Assembly: GCA_037367405.1 (NCBI GenBank)
Contig: JAZKJV010010762.1
Coordinates: 558,001 to 622,000 of the forward strand
Reading direction: 5' to 3'
Origin: Ottelia alismoides
Taxonomy: Eukaryota > Streptophyta > Magnoliopsida > Alismatales > Hydrocharitaceae
Length of the DNA stretch: 64,000 bases
How positions within the stretch are numbered: the first letter of the stretch is position 1; each line of letters starts with the position of its first letter. A model generated the notes under the pieces. It saw only the letters and a list, made by a program, of their open reading frames with translations, ran no database searches and was not told where the DNA came from. This document shows positions 23,068-35,000 of the stretch, one piece after another. The translations under genes and the position numbers were made by a program.

Positions 23068-26000
23068 ATGATGGGTAGACGATCTCTTAGGCAGCCTTTG
23101 GCTGCACCGCTTTCGGGCGTGTCTACCTCATCATCTAGGTTGGCTCGCGAGAGCTCAGACCCGCTCTCCGAGCCCGAGTACGACTCCACCCTGTTCCCCC
23201 TCGATCCCCTTTCTGACCTTCCTGAGAGACATGAGCCCGAGGAGAGACTGATTCATTTGACGGCACCTGAGTTGGGCTCATTTGGTTTTGCAGACGTCGA
23301 GATGGCAGGCGCAGGCAGTTCAGATGATCACTCCCGCAGACCAGAGCATATAGTACTAGACCAGGGAGCGATTAACTCCACCCTGATCGCATCACTCGAT
23401 ACAGTTCAGCAGCAGCTCCGCGATCAGGGAGCTTTCATGATGGAGATGAGGCGCGAGTTGGAGAGGCTCAGACTAGAGAGAGACCAGCAGAGCGAGCCCG
23501 AGGAGATCCCGGATGCAGATGCACAGGCACGAGCCGCAGCAGCAGCAGTAGCAGCAGCCACGGCCGCCGCCGCAGCGGCAGCAGCCGCAGGAGGAGCAGG
23601 ACCACCTAGACCGATGCGGGAGTTGCACAACCCCGGATCTACTTTGATGCACCATTGGGTTGTGGTTCCAGCTATCGTGGGGGACTTCAAGTTCCCCCTG
23701 AACACCTTGCAGATGCTCCCGCGGTTCCACAGACTTGCTACAGAGGAGCCCCACCTCCACCTCTAGGAGTTTCTCATGATATGCAGCACTGTCCACGACA
23801 GACATGTGGACCAGGACACGATCAGGATGATCGCTTTCCCCTTCTCACTGGCAAACAGAGCAGCCACATGGCTGAAGCATTTGGGGAGATTTGTGTATAC
23901 CTGGGAGCAGCTCCGCACCGAGTACTTGAATAAGTACTATCCACTCGGGCGGACGAACGCAGCGAGGGCCCTGATCAGCAACTTCTCCATGTTCCCCAAC
24001 GAGCAGTTCCACGAGGCTTGGGAGAGGTTCAGAGAGCTTTTGGACAGATGCCCACACCATGACATCACGAAGCCGAACCTAGTTCAGAGCTTCTTCAGCG
24101 GACTGTCACCAGAGCTATAGGGCCTGGTGAACGCTTCTTGTGGCGGGTCCTACTTCGCCAAGGACCACGACCAGGTCTGGGCTATTTTTGAGGAGATGGC
24201 AGAGAACTACATGGTCATGTCCCAGACCCGGCTCTACACCCAGAAGATCCAGCCACATCAGCCAGGACCCGTGCAGTACCAGAGGATAGCACGGGTAGAT
24301 GCAGGTCCTTCCAGTTCGTCCGCAGCCACAGCAGCAGCACAGTTAGAGTCGTCAGCTGCGGACATGGGCATCATCAGCGAGAAGTTGGACCGCATGGAGC
24401 TGATAGAGAAGAAGCAGTGCTAGAGCATAGCACAGATGGATCAGATGGCACAGGTCTTGAGCGACCTGAAGACACAGCTCATGTGTCTCCAGGAGACACA
24501 AACGGCTTCTCAGCCCCGTCTTCAGTCGCGAGGCGACGCCGGCAGCAGCAGCAGCTCGTCCCAGCGCTCCAGCACTCCAGTGCAGCCTAGACAGGTTCAC
24601 CTTGTACAGGCGGAGCCGTACCAGCAGCCGCAGCCCACCTACCAGTCTCCACCATCTCCAGAGATGCAGATGGTGGTCTACCAGCCGGACCAGCCCTTGG
24701 CAGTACTCCCGCCAGCCCCCTTGGACGCCGAGCCGTTGATGGATGTCAACGGGATCTGGTACGACCGTCCCCAGCCTGGGATCCGACGAGACCATCCCGG
24801 ATTCAGGTGGGGGAGTGGTGGTGCCCAGCCCCAGCAGCAGCCGTCAGGTTAGGGAGGGCAGTACTCCCAGCAGAGAGACCATCACCAGCCGCAGCAGCAG
24901 CCCCCAGCGTATCAGCAGCAGTCAGCCTACGGTCCTCGTCCCTATCAGCAGCAGGGACAGCCTTGGAGACGTGAGCAGCAGGCTCACCAGGGATACCAGC
25001 ACCAGCAGCACCCTCCGTCCTACCCCTCTTACCCTTACCAGCAGCCACAGCCTCATCCACAGAGAGGCCACCCGTCGGGCTCCCACGAGAGCCCCGCTTT
25101 GGATGATATCGCCCGCCTCCTCACGGACCAGCAGGCTACATTCCGACGGGAGATGGACGAGTTCCGCCAGGAGATGCGGGACCTGGTGAGAGGGAAGGCC
25201 GCCATACCAGCCCAGATAGAGCCCAATCCGAACAGCCTCAAGCGGAAGTCTGAGCAGGTAGTACCTACTGAGTCAGCCACTCCTAGTGACCCATTTGATG
25301 ATACATCTTCGGATTTATTTGATGCTGATTTTGTCACACTTAGGAGCGGTAGGACCCCAGCAGGCGGCGGCGCCTCATCTGAGCACCATCCCGAGGCGCC
25401 CCAGGAGGAGGAGGAGAGTGGTACTGAGGCCGCTCCAGATGATGACGGTGGTACTGAGACCACCAAGGATGCTGATCCCACCGGCGGTACTGAGGCCGCC
25501 ACTTCACCAGAGCTAGGAGGTGGTACTGATGCCACCCATGCAGCCGAGCCAGCCCGCGGTACTGATGCCGCGCGACGTCTTCCTTCAGCAGCAGCAGAGC
25601 AGCCAGCCCGTGGTGGTACTGAGGCCACCGGTGTTTGTAGAGAGAGATCTGTTGTTTTTCCTCGTGGTTATGTATCTCAGAATTCTGCTATGAATAAAGG
25701 AAAAGGTTCACTTTCTTTTGGTCCCACTGTGATGCATGATGTATGTGTGGATCCGGTCCTTGAACCGCTTAGACCTTTTCCTAGTCCTTCATCTGAGAAG
25801 GACCCAGTGATCCCCTTCCCTAGAGCCCTTCAGATGGGGAAGGGGAAGAAAAATGATCCAAAAAAGAGAGAGCTTGAGGAGTTCAGCCAGAGCATGATAG
25901 ATCGGTTTCACATTCAGCTGACCCTCCAGGAGGCTTTGCAGCACATCCCCCTTCTCCAGAGATCTTTGAGAGAGAGGACTACAGTCAGGAGGAGGAGGAG

Positions 26001-29000
26001 GAACCACACTTCAGAGATACATGTGCTGACCAAAGCCACTTGCTTTGCGATCCAGAACCGACTGCCAGCCAAGAGGCCAGATTCAGGGGCCCCGTATGTC
26101 AGATGCCAGATTAGTGAGCAGTGGTTCGACCGTACTCTTTTAGATAGCGGATCGTCGATCAACCTACTTCCGGCAGCCCTTCTCAACCGCTTCGAGTTGG
26201 GCACTCTTCGACAGAGCAGGACAGTCCTTCAGTTCGCTGATCGATCTGTCAAGAGGCCGAAGGGGTTATTACGAGACGTTATCATCACGATTCAGGGTCT
26301 GCAATTCCCCGTGGACTTCGTAGTGTTGGACATGGAGATCCCTGAGTCAGTGACCGATACCCCCATCATCCTTGGTCGTCCGTTCTTGGCCACAGCCAAG
26401 GCGGTGACTGATCATGATAGCGGGAAGGTGTACTTTCGCGTCCAGGGCGAGAGTATACAAATAGAGACGGTCGAGGACTATAGAGCCAGATCCAGATCCC
26501 GCTCAGATGCGAGTACCGATTCAGAGCAGCTGACAGACGCAGAGCCAGACATCCACCAGGACTGTGATTTTGTGATCACAGATGATGAGGCAGCTTGGGC
26601 AGACCTTGAGGCACAAACCACCCTCTCACTTTCAGACACAGCAGAGGAGAGTCTGGAGAGCACAGACCTGGTTCAGGATACCATTGCGGCAGCAGAGCCG
26701 GTCCTCGATCGCAGCACGATGACTATTGGTGGTGGTGCTGATGCCACCTTGTTGTCCGGTGGTACTGATGCCACCGTTTCTGATACAGATCCCTCGGATT
26801 CAGAGTCTGATTGGGCCGATTGCTATGATCAGATGCCAGACTTGAGTCCAATTGAGCCTATTGATGAGGAGGAGGCAGATGCAGAGCAGAGCAGAGACAG
26901 TACAGTTGAGCAGCCTTCTCCCGATCCAGTTTGCGAGAGTACACTTTCTCTTTCCCAGGCAGATTTGGCCGATCTTGCAGCTTTCACTCAGTTTCTTCCA
27001 CAGCCAGATTTGCCGGCACCCAGCATTCCAGAGCTGAAGCCGCTCCCTACTTCGCTGAAGTATCGATTCCTTGCGGGCGATCCAGAGATGTACCCAGTCA
27101 TCATCTCCGCCGAGTTGACTGGAGAGCAGGAATCCCGTTTGATGGGGGTTCTTGAAAAGAACCGCAAGGCGATCGGATGGAGCGTAGCAGATCTCCATGG
27201 ATTAGTCCCATCAGTGTGCTCCCACCACATCTATCTCGAGGATGGGCGAAGCCGTCGCGTGAGTTCCAGCGGCGTCTGAACCCCAACCTGAGAGAGGTTG
27301 TCATGAAGGAAATATCGAAGTGGTGGGGTGCAGGTTTTATTTATCCCATTTCCGACTCAAGTGGGTCAGCCCCTTGCATGTGGTGCCCAAGAAGACGGGC
27401 ATCACGACTGTGATCAGTGAGTCGGGAGAGGGAGATTGCTACACGAGTACCCACCTCTTGGAGGGTTTGTGTTGACTACAGGAGACTCAACCAAGCCACC
27501 AAGAAGGACCATTTCCCCCTGCCTTTTATTGACCAGATCATTGAGAGACTGGCAGGGAAGAGCCATTATTGCTTCCTGGATGGGTACTCCGGGCTACAAC
27601 CAAGTGGCCATCGCTCCTGAGGACCAGGAGAAGACCACCTTTACCTGTCCCTTCGGCACATACGCTTTTCGACGCATTGCCATTTGGGCTATGCAATGCC
27701 CCTGCAACTTTTCAGAGGTGCATGCTGTCGATCTTCTCGGACATGGTAGGAGAGTGCCTAGAGGTCTTCATGGATGATTTCTCGATCTACGGCGACGGAT
27801 TTGATTCTTGTCTTGACTGCCTGGATCGAGTACTTCAGCGATGTATTGAGTATCACTTGGTGCTATCTTGGGAGAAGAGTCACTTCATGGTGACTCAAGG
27901 GACGGTGCTTGGCCACATCATCTCCAACAGGGGCATGGAGATTGATCCGGCCAAGGTTGATGTCATTAGGAAACTCACACCGCCGTCCAATCTGAGGCAG
28001 TTACGGTCATTTCTGGGGCACGTTGGATTTTACAGGAGATTCATTCAGGATTTTAGCAGGATTGCCCGACCGTTGACTGACCTCTTGACGAAAGACACCG
28101 AGTTCCTTGTCGATGACAAGTGTCTTTCGTCGTTTGCTACTCTCCAGCAGTGCGTGATTGAGGCTCCTGTCCTCCAGCCACCTGATTGGTCTCTCCCATT
28201 CGAGATCATGACGGACGCCTCCGATTTTGCCGTAGGGGCAGTGCTGGGACAGAGGAGGGTTGGAGTACCATTTGCTATACACTATGCTAGCCGTACATTG
28301 GATTCCGCCCAGCGGAATTATACAGTCACAGAGAAGGAGATGCTAGCCGTAGTGTTTGCCCTGGATAAGTTTAGATCATATATCATTGGATCTAGAGTGC
28401 CTTTGTTTACAGATCACACCGCCATCAGGTATCTCATGGCAAAGAAGGATGCCAAGGCCAGACTGACTAGATGGATCCTTCTACTCCAGGAGTTCGACAT
28501 TGAGATTAAGGATAAGCCTGGAGTCAAGAATGTGGTGGCGGATCATCTCTCCGATTAGAGCAGCCTGAGGATTCTGAGCAGATTGATCCTATTAGAGATA
28601 CCTTCCCAGATGAGGCGATCCTTGCTATCGCCTCACTCCCATGGTACGCCGATATTGTGAACTTTCTCGTTGCTGGGAAAGTCCCACAAGATTGGCCCAG
28701 GCAGAGGCTTGAGACCTTCCTAGCGAAGGCCAAGTCTTACCATTGGGAGGATCCCATCCTTTACCACGAAGGAGGGGATAGCGTCTGGCGTCGGTGTATT
28801 CCTCAGGAGGAACACCATAGCGTCCTCACTTACTGCCACAAGCTTGAGGCAGGAGGACATCATTCTGGGAGGAGAACGGCACAGAAAGTGCTCCAATCCG
28901 GCTTGTGGTGGCCTACCCTCTTCAAGGACTCAGATGAGTTCGTGAAGAGGTGTACTGACTGTCAGAGGATGGGCACTTGTGGACAGCGTGATATGATGCC

Positions 29001-29922
29001 GATGCAGCCCATTCACTTCTGTGAGGTTTTTGACGCATGGGGCATCGATTTCATGGGTCCATTCCCTAAGAGTCAGGGATTTGAGTACATTCTGTTGGCC
29101 GTGGACTATGTGAGTCGTTGGGTGGAGGCTATCCCCGCCCGATCCGCTGATGCGAGGACAGTTTGCAGATTTTTGAGGAAGCATATCATCACGCGGTTCG
29201 GGGGTTCCACGAGTTCTTATTTCTGATGGGGGATCTCACTTCATCAACGACCAGGTGAAGGCACTTGCTAGCGAGTTCGGCATAGATCATCGCGTTGCTA
29301 CACCATACCATCCACAGACGAATGGTCTAGCCGAAGTGTCGAATAGGGAGATCAAGACTATTCTGCAGAAAGTCGTCCGCCCTGACCGAAAGGATTGGTC
29401 ACAGCTATTGGACTCGTCTTGTGGGCATATAGGACGTCTTTCAAGACACCTTTGGGCGCATCTCCCTTTCGCCTCGTATATGGCAAACCCTGTCACCTAC
29501 CAGTTGAGCTGAGGCACAAGTCACTCTGGGCAGTTACAGACATTCTCATGGATCCAGATGGTATAGGAGACCAGAGGAGGGCAGAGCTAAGCTGCCCTGG
29601 AGGAGCTTAGAGATGCAGCTTTCTCAAGCAGCCTGCATTATAAGGAGAGAGTCAAGGAGTGGCATGATTCTCATATCAGCCCAAGCATTTTGAGATTGGA
29701 CAGAGAGTATGGCTGTTTGATGCGAGGCTTAGATTATTTCCAGGGAAGCTACAAAGCAAATGGAAAGGACCTTTTCTGGTTCGGAAGGTACACGACAACG
29801 GTAGCATTGACATATCTGAGTTGTCTTCTGAGAGTACCTTCCGAGTGAACGGCCAGCGGCTCAAGCCATTTCTAGATCATGAGCCGCGGGTCGTTGATCT
29901 TGCCCCTATTCATTTTGCGTGA
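23068..29922 (+). pseudogene. Inner element gag-pol, broken by stops and frameshifts
   Basis: One original frame from ATG ATG at 23,068 to TGA at 29,920-29,922. Gag begins MMGRRSLRQPL and holds an alanine run (about 23,526-23,600), the capsid-like core (TWLKHLGRFVYTWEQL, EAWERFRELL) and a Gln/Pro-rich tail (24,820-25,070). Protease has LLDSGSSINLLP (Asp codon 26,143). RT has FMDD at 27,767-27,778, RNase H starts near 28,208, and the integrase has HHSG...[15 protein letters not shown] and YHPQTNG. Four in-frame stops, all TAG, lie at 23,764, 24,118, 24,421 and 24,850. Single-base or small indels lie near 27,245, 27,357, 27,430, 27,590, 27,677, 28,552, 29,202, 29,420 and 29,590. As written it makes no full product. 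Confidence 0.92.
25416..26776 (+). repeat. Eight dispersed mini-hairpins with covarying arms in the coding region
   Basis: Units at 25,416-25,435, 25,447-25,464, 25,483-25,500, 25,519-25,536, 25,555-25,572, 25,612-25,629, 26,731-26,748 and 26,757-26,776. Each is a 5-6 bp arm, an 8-base loop (TACTGAGG, TACTGATG, TACTGAGA or TGCTGATG) and the complementary arm. Arms are GGTGG/CCACC, GGCGG/CCGCC, CGCGG/CCGCG, CGGTGG/CCACCG and one GAGTGG/CCGCTC with a G-T pair. All are in the same reading phase and encode GGT(E/D)A(T/A)-type hexapeptides between protease and the Gag tail. Confidence 0.85.
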
Positions 29923-30053
29923 GATGTGGTCTTTGACTCACATCTAATGCATCTCACGCCTGAGCTTTACTGATCCTCCGTTGTACATAGATCCAGATGT
30001 CCATATCAGCACATTCTTTAGTCCCACATCCCTTTCTCCATCTTGTGATTATG

Positions 30054-30401
30054 CTATACTTAGGGTGCACTTTACCCCTAAGTATAGGGGGGATGTGAGA
30101 CCTTTCGGGTATTCTTTTGTTTTCCATCTACCCCTGTTTTGCTGCCTATACTTAGGGGATATCTTACCCTAAGTATAGGGGGGTAGACCCTGTACATTCT
30201 CCACTCGGGTTTCCCTTCGTGTACAGCCTGCTATACTTAGGATTACTTGATCCTAAGTATAGGGGGAAGACCCGAGTCCTGCTTGACTTTTTATTTTCCT
30301 TTTGTATAGCCTTCCTTTTCACTTCCCTATACATAGCACGAGTTATGTCTTCTTCATCGCTCTTGACTCCGAGGACATCGTTCTAGCTAAGTATAGGGGG
30401 G
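30054..30401 (+). repeat. Four hairpins ending in polypurine-tract-like sequence
   Basis: Perfect arms at 30,054-30,087 (12 bp: CTATACTTAGGG), 30,145-30,179 (13 bp: CCTATACTTAGGG) and 30,231-30,262 (13 bp: CTATACTTAGGAT), and an imperfect 25-bp arm at 30,325-30,399. Every right arm runs into AAGTATAGGGGG or a close form, nearly the polypurine tract found at the LTR (AGTATAGGGGGG). Arms of units differ in paired positions, for example GGG/CCC versus GGAT/ATCC. Confidence 0.88.
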
Positions 30402-31991
30402 TGTGTATATATTTCATATATACTTTAGCCATAACTCTTACTTTGTGTGAGTGTGTTAATAAATAAAAATGGCTAAAAACCACAAAAAATTAAAAAATTT
30501 TCATGTACATAATCTTCTTTTATTTGCACATGCATAGCTAGTGTACAAATTATTTTTGTAAAAATGATTTCAAAAATCTTTGTGTTAAAGCTTGTGTAAA
30601 TATTTTCTGTATCAAAATTATGTATATAGTACAAAAGTTTTCCAAAATGTTTTGAAAATCAAAAGTTTGCAAAAATCTTGTGTAAATGTGTGTAAATATC
30701 TTTTGCAAAACTTGCACTTCATGCATCATCATACATTATTTCAAAACATTTTTCAAAAATTTTTTTGCATGATTGTAAAATTTGTGTAAATATGCATCTT
30801 TTTGTACATATGTATATAGTTTTTCTGGATGATAGTTGACATTTAAACTAAGCCGGGAATCAAATTGAGAAATGGAGCTTGATTAAGATCTTAATCCACC
30901 TAAATTCTAAGAGGAACCTTAGAGGGCTTAGGTTTAAGGCTTTTCAGGTCCATGGTGACTTAATTCTTTGAGTCCACTAGGCTATGATCACATGTCATCT
31001 CAATGAGCCTAAGTAGAGCACTTAACAACAACACATGACTCAGATAGATTATGGCTTTACTTGGACAACCGCACTATGCACCGAGCTCTCTGACGGATGA
31101 GGTGGTGAGGAGGCAGTCTTCCTTGGCTTGGGGTAGCATATGAGGGTAGTACTTCTAGGCGGAACCTCTCTTCTTCATTTAGTGAAGGAAGTGCGTCTCA
31201 ACTTGGTCTGGTTGCCATGAGGTCTAACGACGGGAGTTGTGGGGTTGCAATAAAGCTTCAAAAGAGGGATAGTCTACTGGCTCAAGAGGAAAAACTCCTT
31301 GTATATATGCTGCACATGTACATGTTGTATAGATGCACTCGAAAAAAAAATGCAAAAAGAAAAGAACTCCAAAAAAGTGTGGGTCTGAGAGAAAATGATA
31401 ATCCCACCGGAGTATGTATATAAGTGCAATAAGCAAAGCTTGGTTTCATGATCCACCTGTTGTAGCTTGCAGCAGGGAGACTTGGCTACACTGGTCAAGC
31501 TCCCAAGGGTACGTGGCTACACTGGGCCTTGACCCATGTCTCTTCTTCCCCCTCTTCTTGAGCCGGTGTACTTGAACTTAGAAGGGAATACCCCGCTCCT
31601 CGAGGAAGGAGTGGCCAGATTGAGGTCATAGAGTTACCTTGTTAGGGAGGGTTGTCAAGTTGCCATTTCTGAGGTGGAGAGCTTAGACCTCACTTTCACA
31701 GGACAAGAAAAGATTCATGGTCTTCAGGGTTTGTGATTGATGACTTGTTCTGATCTGGAGCATTGAGGAGTCTTGGTTATAGGATAGTGGAACTTAGAGG
31801 CTGTTAGGTTTTAAGCTTAAGTCTGAATAAGGTTTCCGACACATTAATAATCCAAAGATCTGATTGAGCTCCATACCTCAATTTAATGAAGGCAAGTTAA
31901 TACTCAACCTTGGTCCATGTACATTCTCTTTTTCTTTTCTTTCTTTCTTTTTCACTTCTTTTTCAAATAAGTGTTTGCTAAGGGACTAGCA

Positions 31992-32009
31992 AAGTATAGT
32001 ATAGGGGGG
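31992..32009 (+). other. Polypurine tract of the inner element
   Basis: AAGTATAGTATAGGGGGG directly abuts the LTR start at 32,010. It serves as primer for plus-strand DNA synthesis. Confidence 0.8.
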
Positions 32010-35000
32010 TGATGAATACCCATTCATCACTCTTATTCTTATATTTTAGCTACAAAAACCTATGCAAATGCATGTAGATATGTGTAAATAGGAAAAGTTA
32101 GCAAAAGCATGCATGTTTGTAAATATAGATAATTAGCATGTTTTTGTGCAAAATAAAAGAATAAAGATGAAAAATAAAAAGAGGGAATAATATTGAGCAA
32201 CCTAAAACCCAAGGGAGGGCTCAGCATGGGCCTGACCGCATAAAAGCCAAGTAGAGGGAGATAGGGGCTCACTTATGTATATTCTTATAAATAAATAAAT
32301 TAAATATTTTCCTCACTCAAAAATATGTTGTAAAATATTTGTATATATTTTGTACATAAGCTATTAAAAACAAAATAAAAATCTTAAAAATTAAAAAAGA
32401 CCAAAAAGACCCCTTCACCTTGTACATAGACCATCATCCTTATTTATTTCACCTTGTAAATAAAATTATTTTATTTTCAAAACTTTTTGTAAATATTCTC
32501 TGGTACATATTGTAAATAAAATAAATAAAAAGAAACAAAACAAAAATCAAATAAAAATTACAAAATTAAAAATACAAAAATATCTTGTACATATACCATG
32601 TATATAATTGTACATAACTAATTATTTAACTTATGTATATAATTAATAAAAATAAAATAAAAAATAGCTTTTTATTCCTCATTTTATTCTATAAATAAAT
32701 AAAATATAAAATAGGAATAAAAAATGTATAAAAATAACTAATTAAAATCAAAATTAAAAATCTTATATTGTACATATACCTATGTATAGACCTATATTGT
32801 ATATACCTTATTTTTATTTCCAAAAATTAATTAAAAATCAAAAAAAATAGAAAAATTAAAACAAAAATATTTTGTGTTTTAAGTTTTTGAAAATTCGGCC
32901 ATTTAAAGGCCCAAAAAAATCGAATAAGATTTCAAGCCTTGGCGGGCTCTGATTGGTCCACGGGGGATTGTTGACCCCCGGTCAACACCTCCCCCTGGAC
33001 CACAGAGTCACGGATCTGTGTTTCGACCCGACTTCTTCCAATTACCCTCACCAGATCCGACCGCCAAATCCGCAAACCCCGCACTCCAATCATCCTCTGT
33101 GCATCCGGGATCCTCGCCTGATTCCTTGCCTAGGGGTCCGTGCTCAATCGAGCCGGACCCGAGCTTCCCTTTCCGGACCTGCACGCGTATAAAACCAGAG
33201 CTCCGCCGCTTTCGTTCGCCATCTTTGGCTCGCCACCTTCACTCCCGTGACCTCCAGAACAACCACCGAGGTGACAGCTCGCGGTTGCACCTGTTGCAGA
33301 GAGGAAAAGGTGCCCCGGTCACTGATCCGGCAGCTTCACGCCGCCGTGCTCCGCCACTCGACCGGAGCTCGAGCCTCAGGCAGTGACGACCTTCGAGGCA
33401 ACGACCCGGAGTTAGCCACACTCCAGCCCAGTCTTCCGCTCCACCCAGGTAGCCCTTAGCCCTTCCATTTCGCTTAATTTGTAGTTTCCCCCAAATCGCA
33501 TCTCCGACGAGTTCCCCTGATTCCGGCCACATCGCGTACTTTCTCGATCATCGGAACCCACACACAACCTTCGCCATCCTCCGACGCACGTTCTACGCCC
33601 ACTCGTTCAAACCCAGCTCGCCCCGGAGTTGGGAGTCGAGCTCCCCCATCCCCAGCTCGCCGGAGCTCATTCACACCGACCCACCAGCCACCTTCACCCC
33701 GCTTCTTTGGGTCGAGGCACTTTGCCCTCGACCCTCGAAGCTCTTGGTTCATTTTACAGGTCAAAAGGGAGTCATCTGAGACCCCCATACGTTCAGACCA
33801 GGAGCTCACCGCCGCCGAGCTCGCCGGAGCCCCTCCTGGGCTCGGTTGGGCCGTCGGGAGGCTATCACCAGCCCGCGGGCATTACCGCGGATCTTCTTCC
33901 GATCATCAGGAGCAGCTGAGGAGGTCTACAGCTCACGCACGAGGCCGGCGAAGTTCGCCGGTGGAGTGTTCTTCCACCATCCTCCAGCACCGTCCGATGG
34001 CTCCTCCGCTCCAGTCCTGATCTCAGCCGTCCATCTTCCGAGGAGCAGCTACCGTCGATCACCTGGAGGGGCTCATCTGGACCGTTCGCGCTGAGGAGAG
34101 AGACACCTGAGGCCATACCCGTTCGATCTTCCACGTGTCCTCTCCACTACCGTCGATCCGGCCCAAGAGCTGAAGAGGAGGAGCGCCAGCCATCAGGGAC
34201 CGCCCGATCTTCCACGTGGCGCGCATCCAGCCGTCGACGAATAAGGGGTAAATTACTTAGGCCCCCCTCTTAGTTTGTCTTTTCAGTCCTAGTCCTGTAA
34301 ATATTTTAGTTATTTTTATTTACGTAGGGTAATTTGCACTAAGGACCTTGTGCTTGTTTTTATTTGCAATTATACCCCTGTGTATGTGAGCCCACGTGCT
34401 TCGTCACGTGTTTATTGGGTTATTTGCATTTATTGTCCCTGTAGTTCTGATGGGTTAATGAATGAATGTTAACTTTTTGGTAATTGCATTTATGCCCCTG
34501 TGAGTGTTGTTTATGCGCATGTGCGGATTTTAGTGGGATTTTTGCATCCAAGCCCCTGGACTTTTGGTACGAGTTACCAAAAGGTCCAGGAACTTGGTTT
34601 TTATTACCAAAAGGCCCCTGAGTGCCCCCAGGCACGCGCCAAGCGCGTGACTTGCTGGGATTTTTGCACCTTGGCCCCCAGACTTTAGGGTATTTGCACT
34701 TACGTCCCTGTGCACAGTGCCCCCTTCTTGATTTTTGAATAAATATCAAACCACCTCCAAATTCGATGAAAATTTGACACATGGCTCCTGCCATGTTGTT
34801 GGATTTTTGAGAATTTTTGAGGACATTTTTGATTTTATTTAGTATTTTTAAAAATTCAAAAACCTCCTTTTTAGCTACTGTCTAGATATAAAAATCCCAA
34901 AAATATAAAAACACCTCCAAAAATTCTAAAAAAAATTAGCTACTGTTTCTTGCTTGTTGTTTGATTTTCTAGCCAATTTTGGCTATTTTTCATCACTTAA

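Larger units (their letters stand above)
29923..32009 (+). other. 3' untranslated region of the inner element
   Basis: 2.1 kb with no conserved frame, so no envelope-like gene. It contains the hairpin series (30,054-30,401), an AT-rich part (30,400-30,830), and a mixed part whose words recur in the old element at 6.4-7.3 kb. It ends in the polypurine tract. Confidence 0.7.

Noticed and set aside
29923..32009. An envelope-like third gene after pol, as in some Athila elements
   Set aside because: No frame over about 70 codons and no membrane or signal segments; the region is occupied by hairpins and AT-rich DNA.
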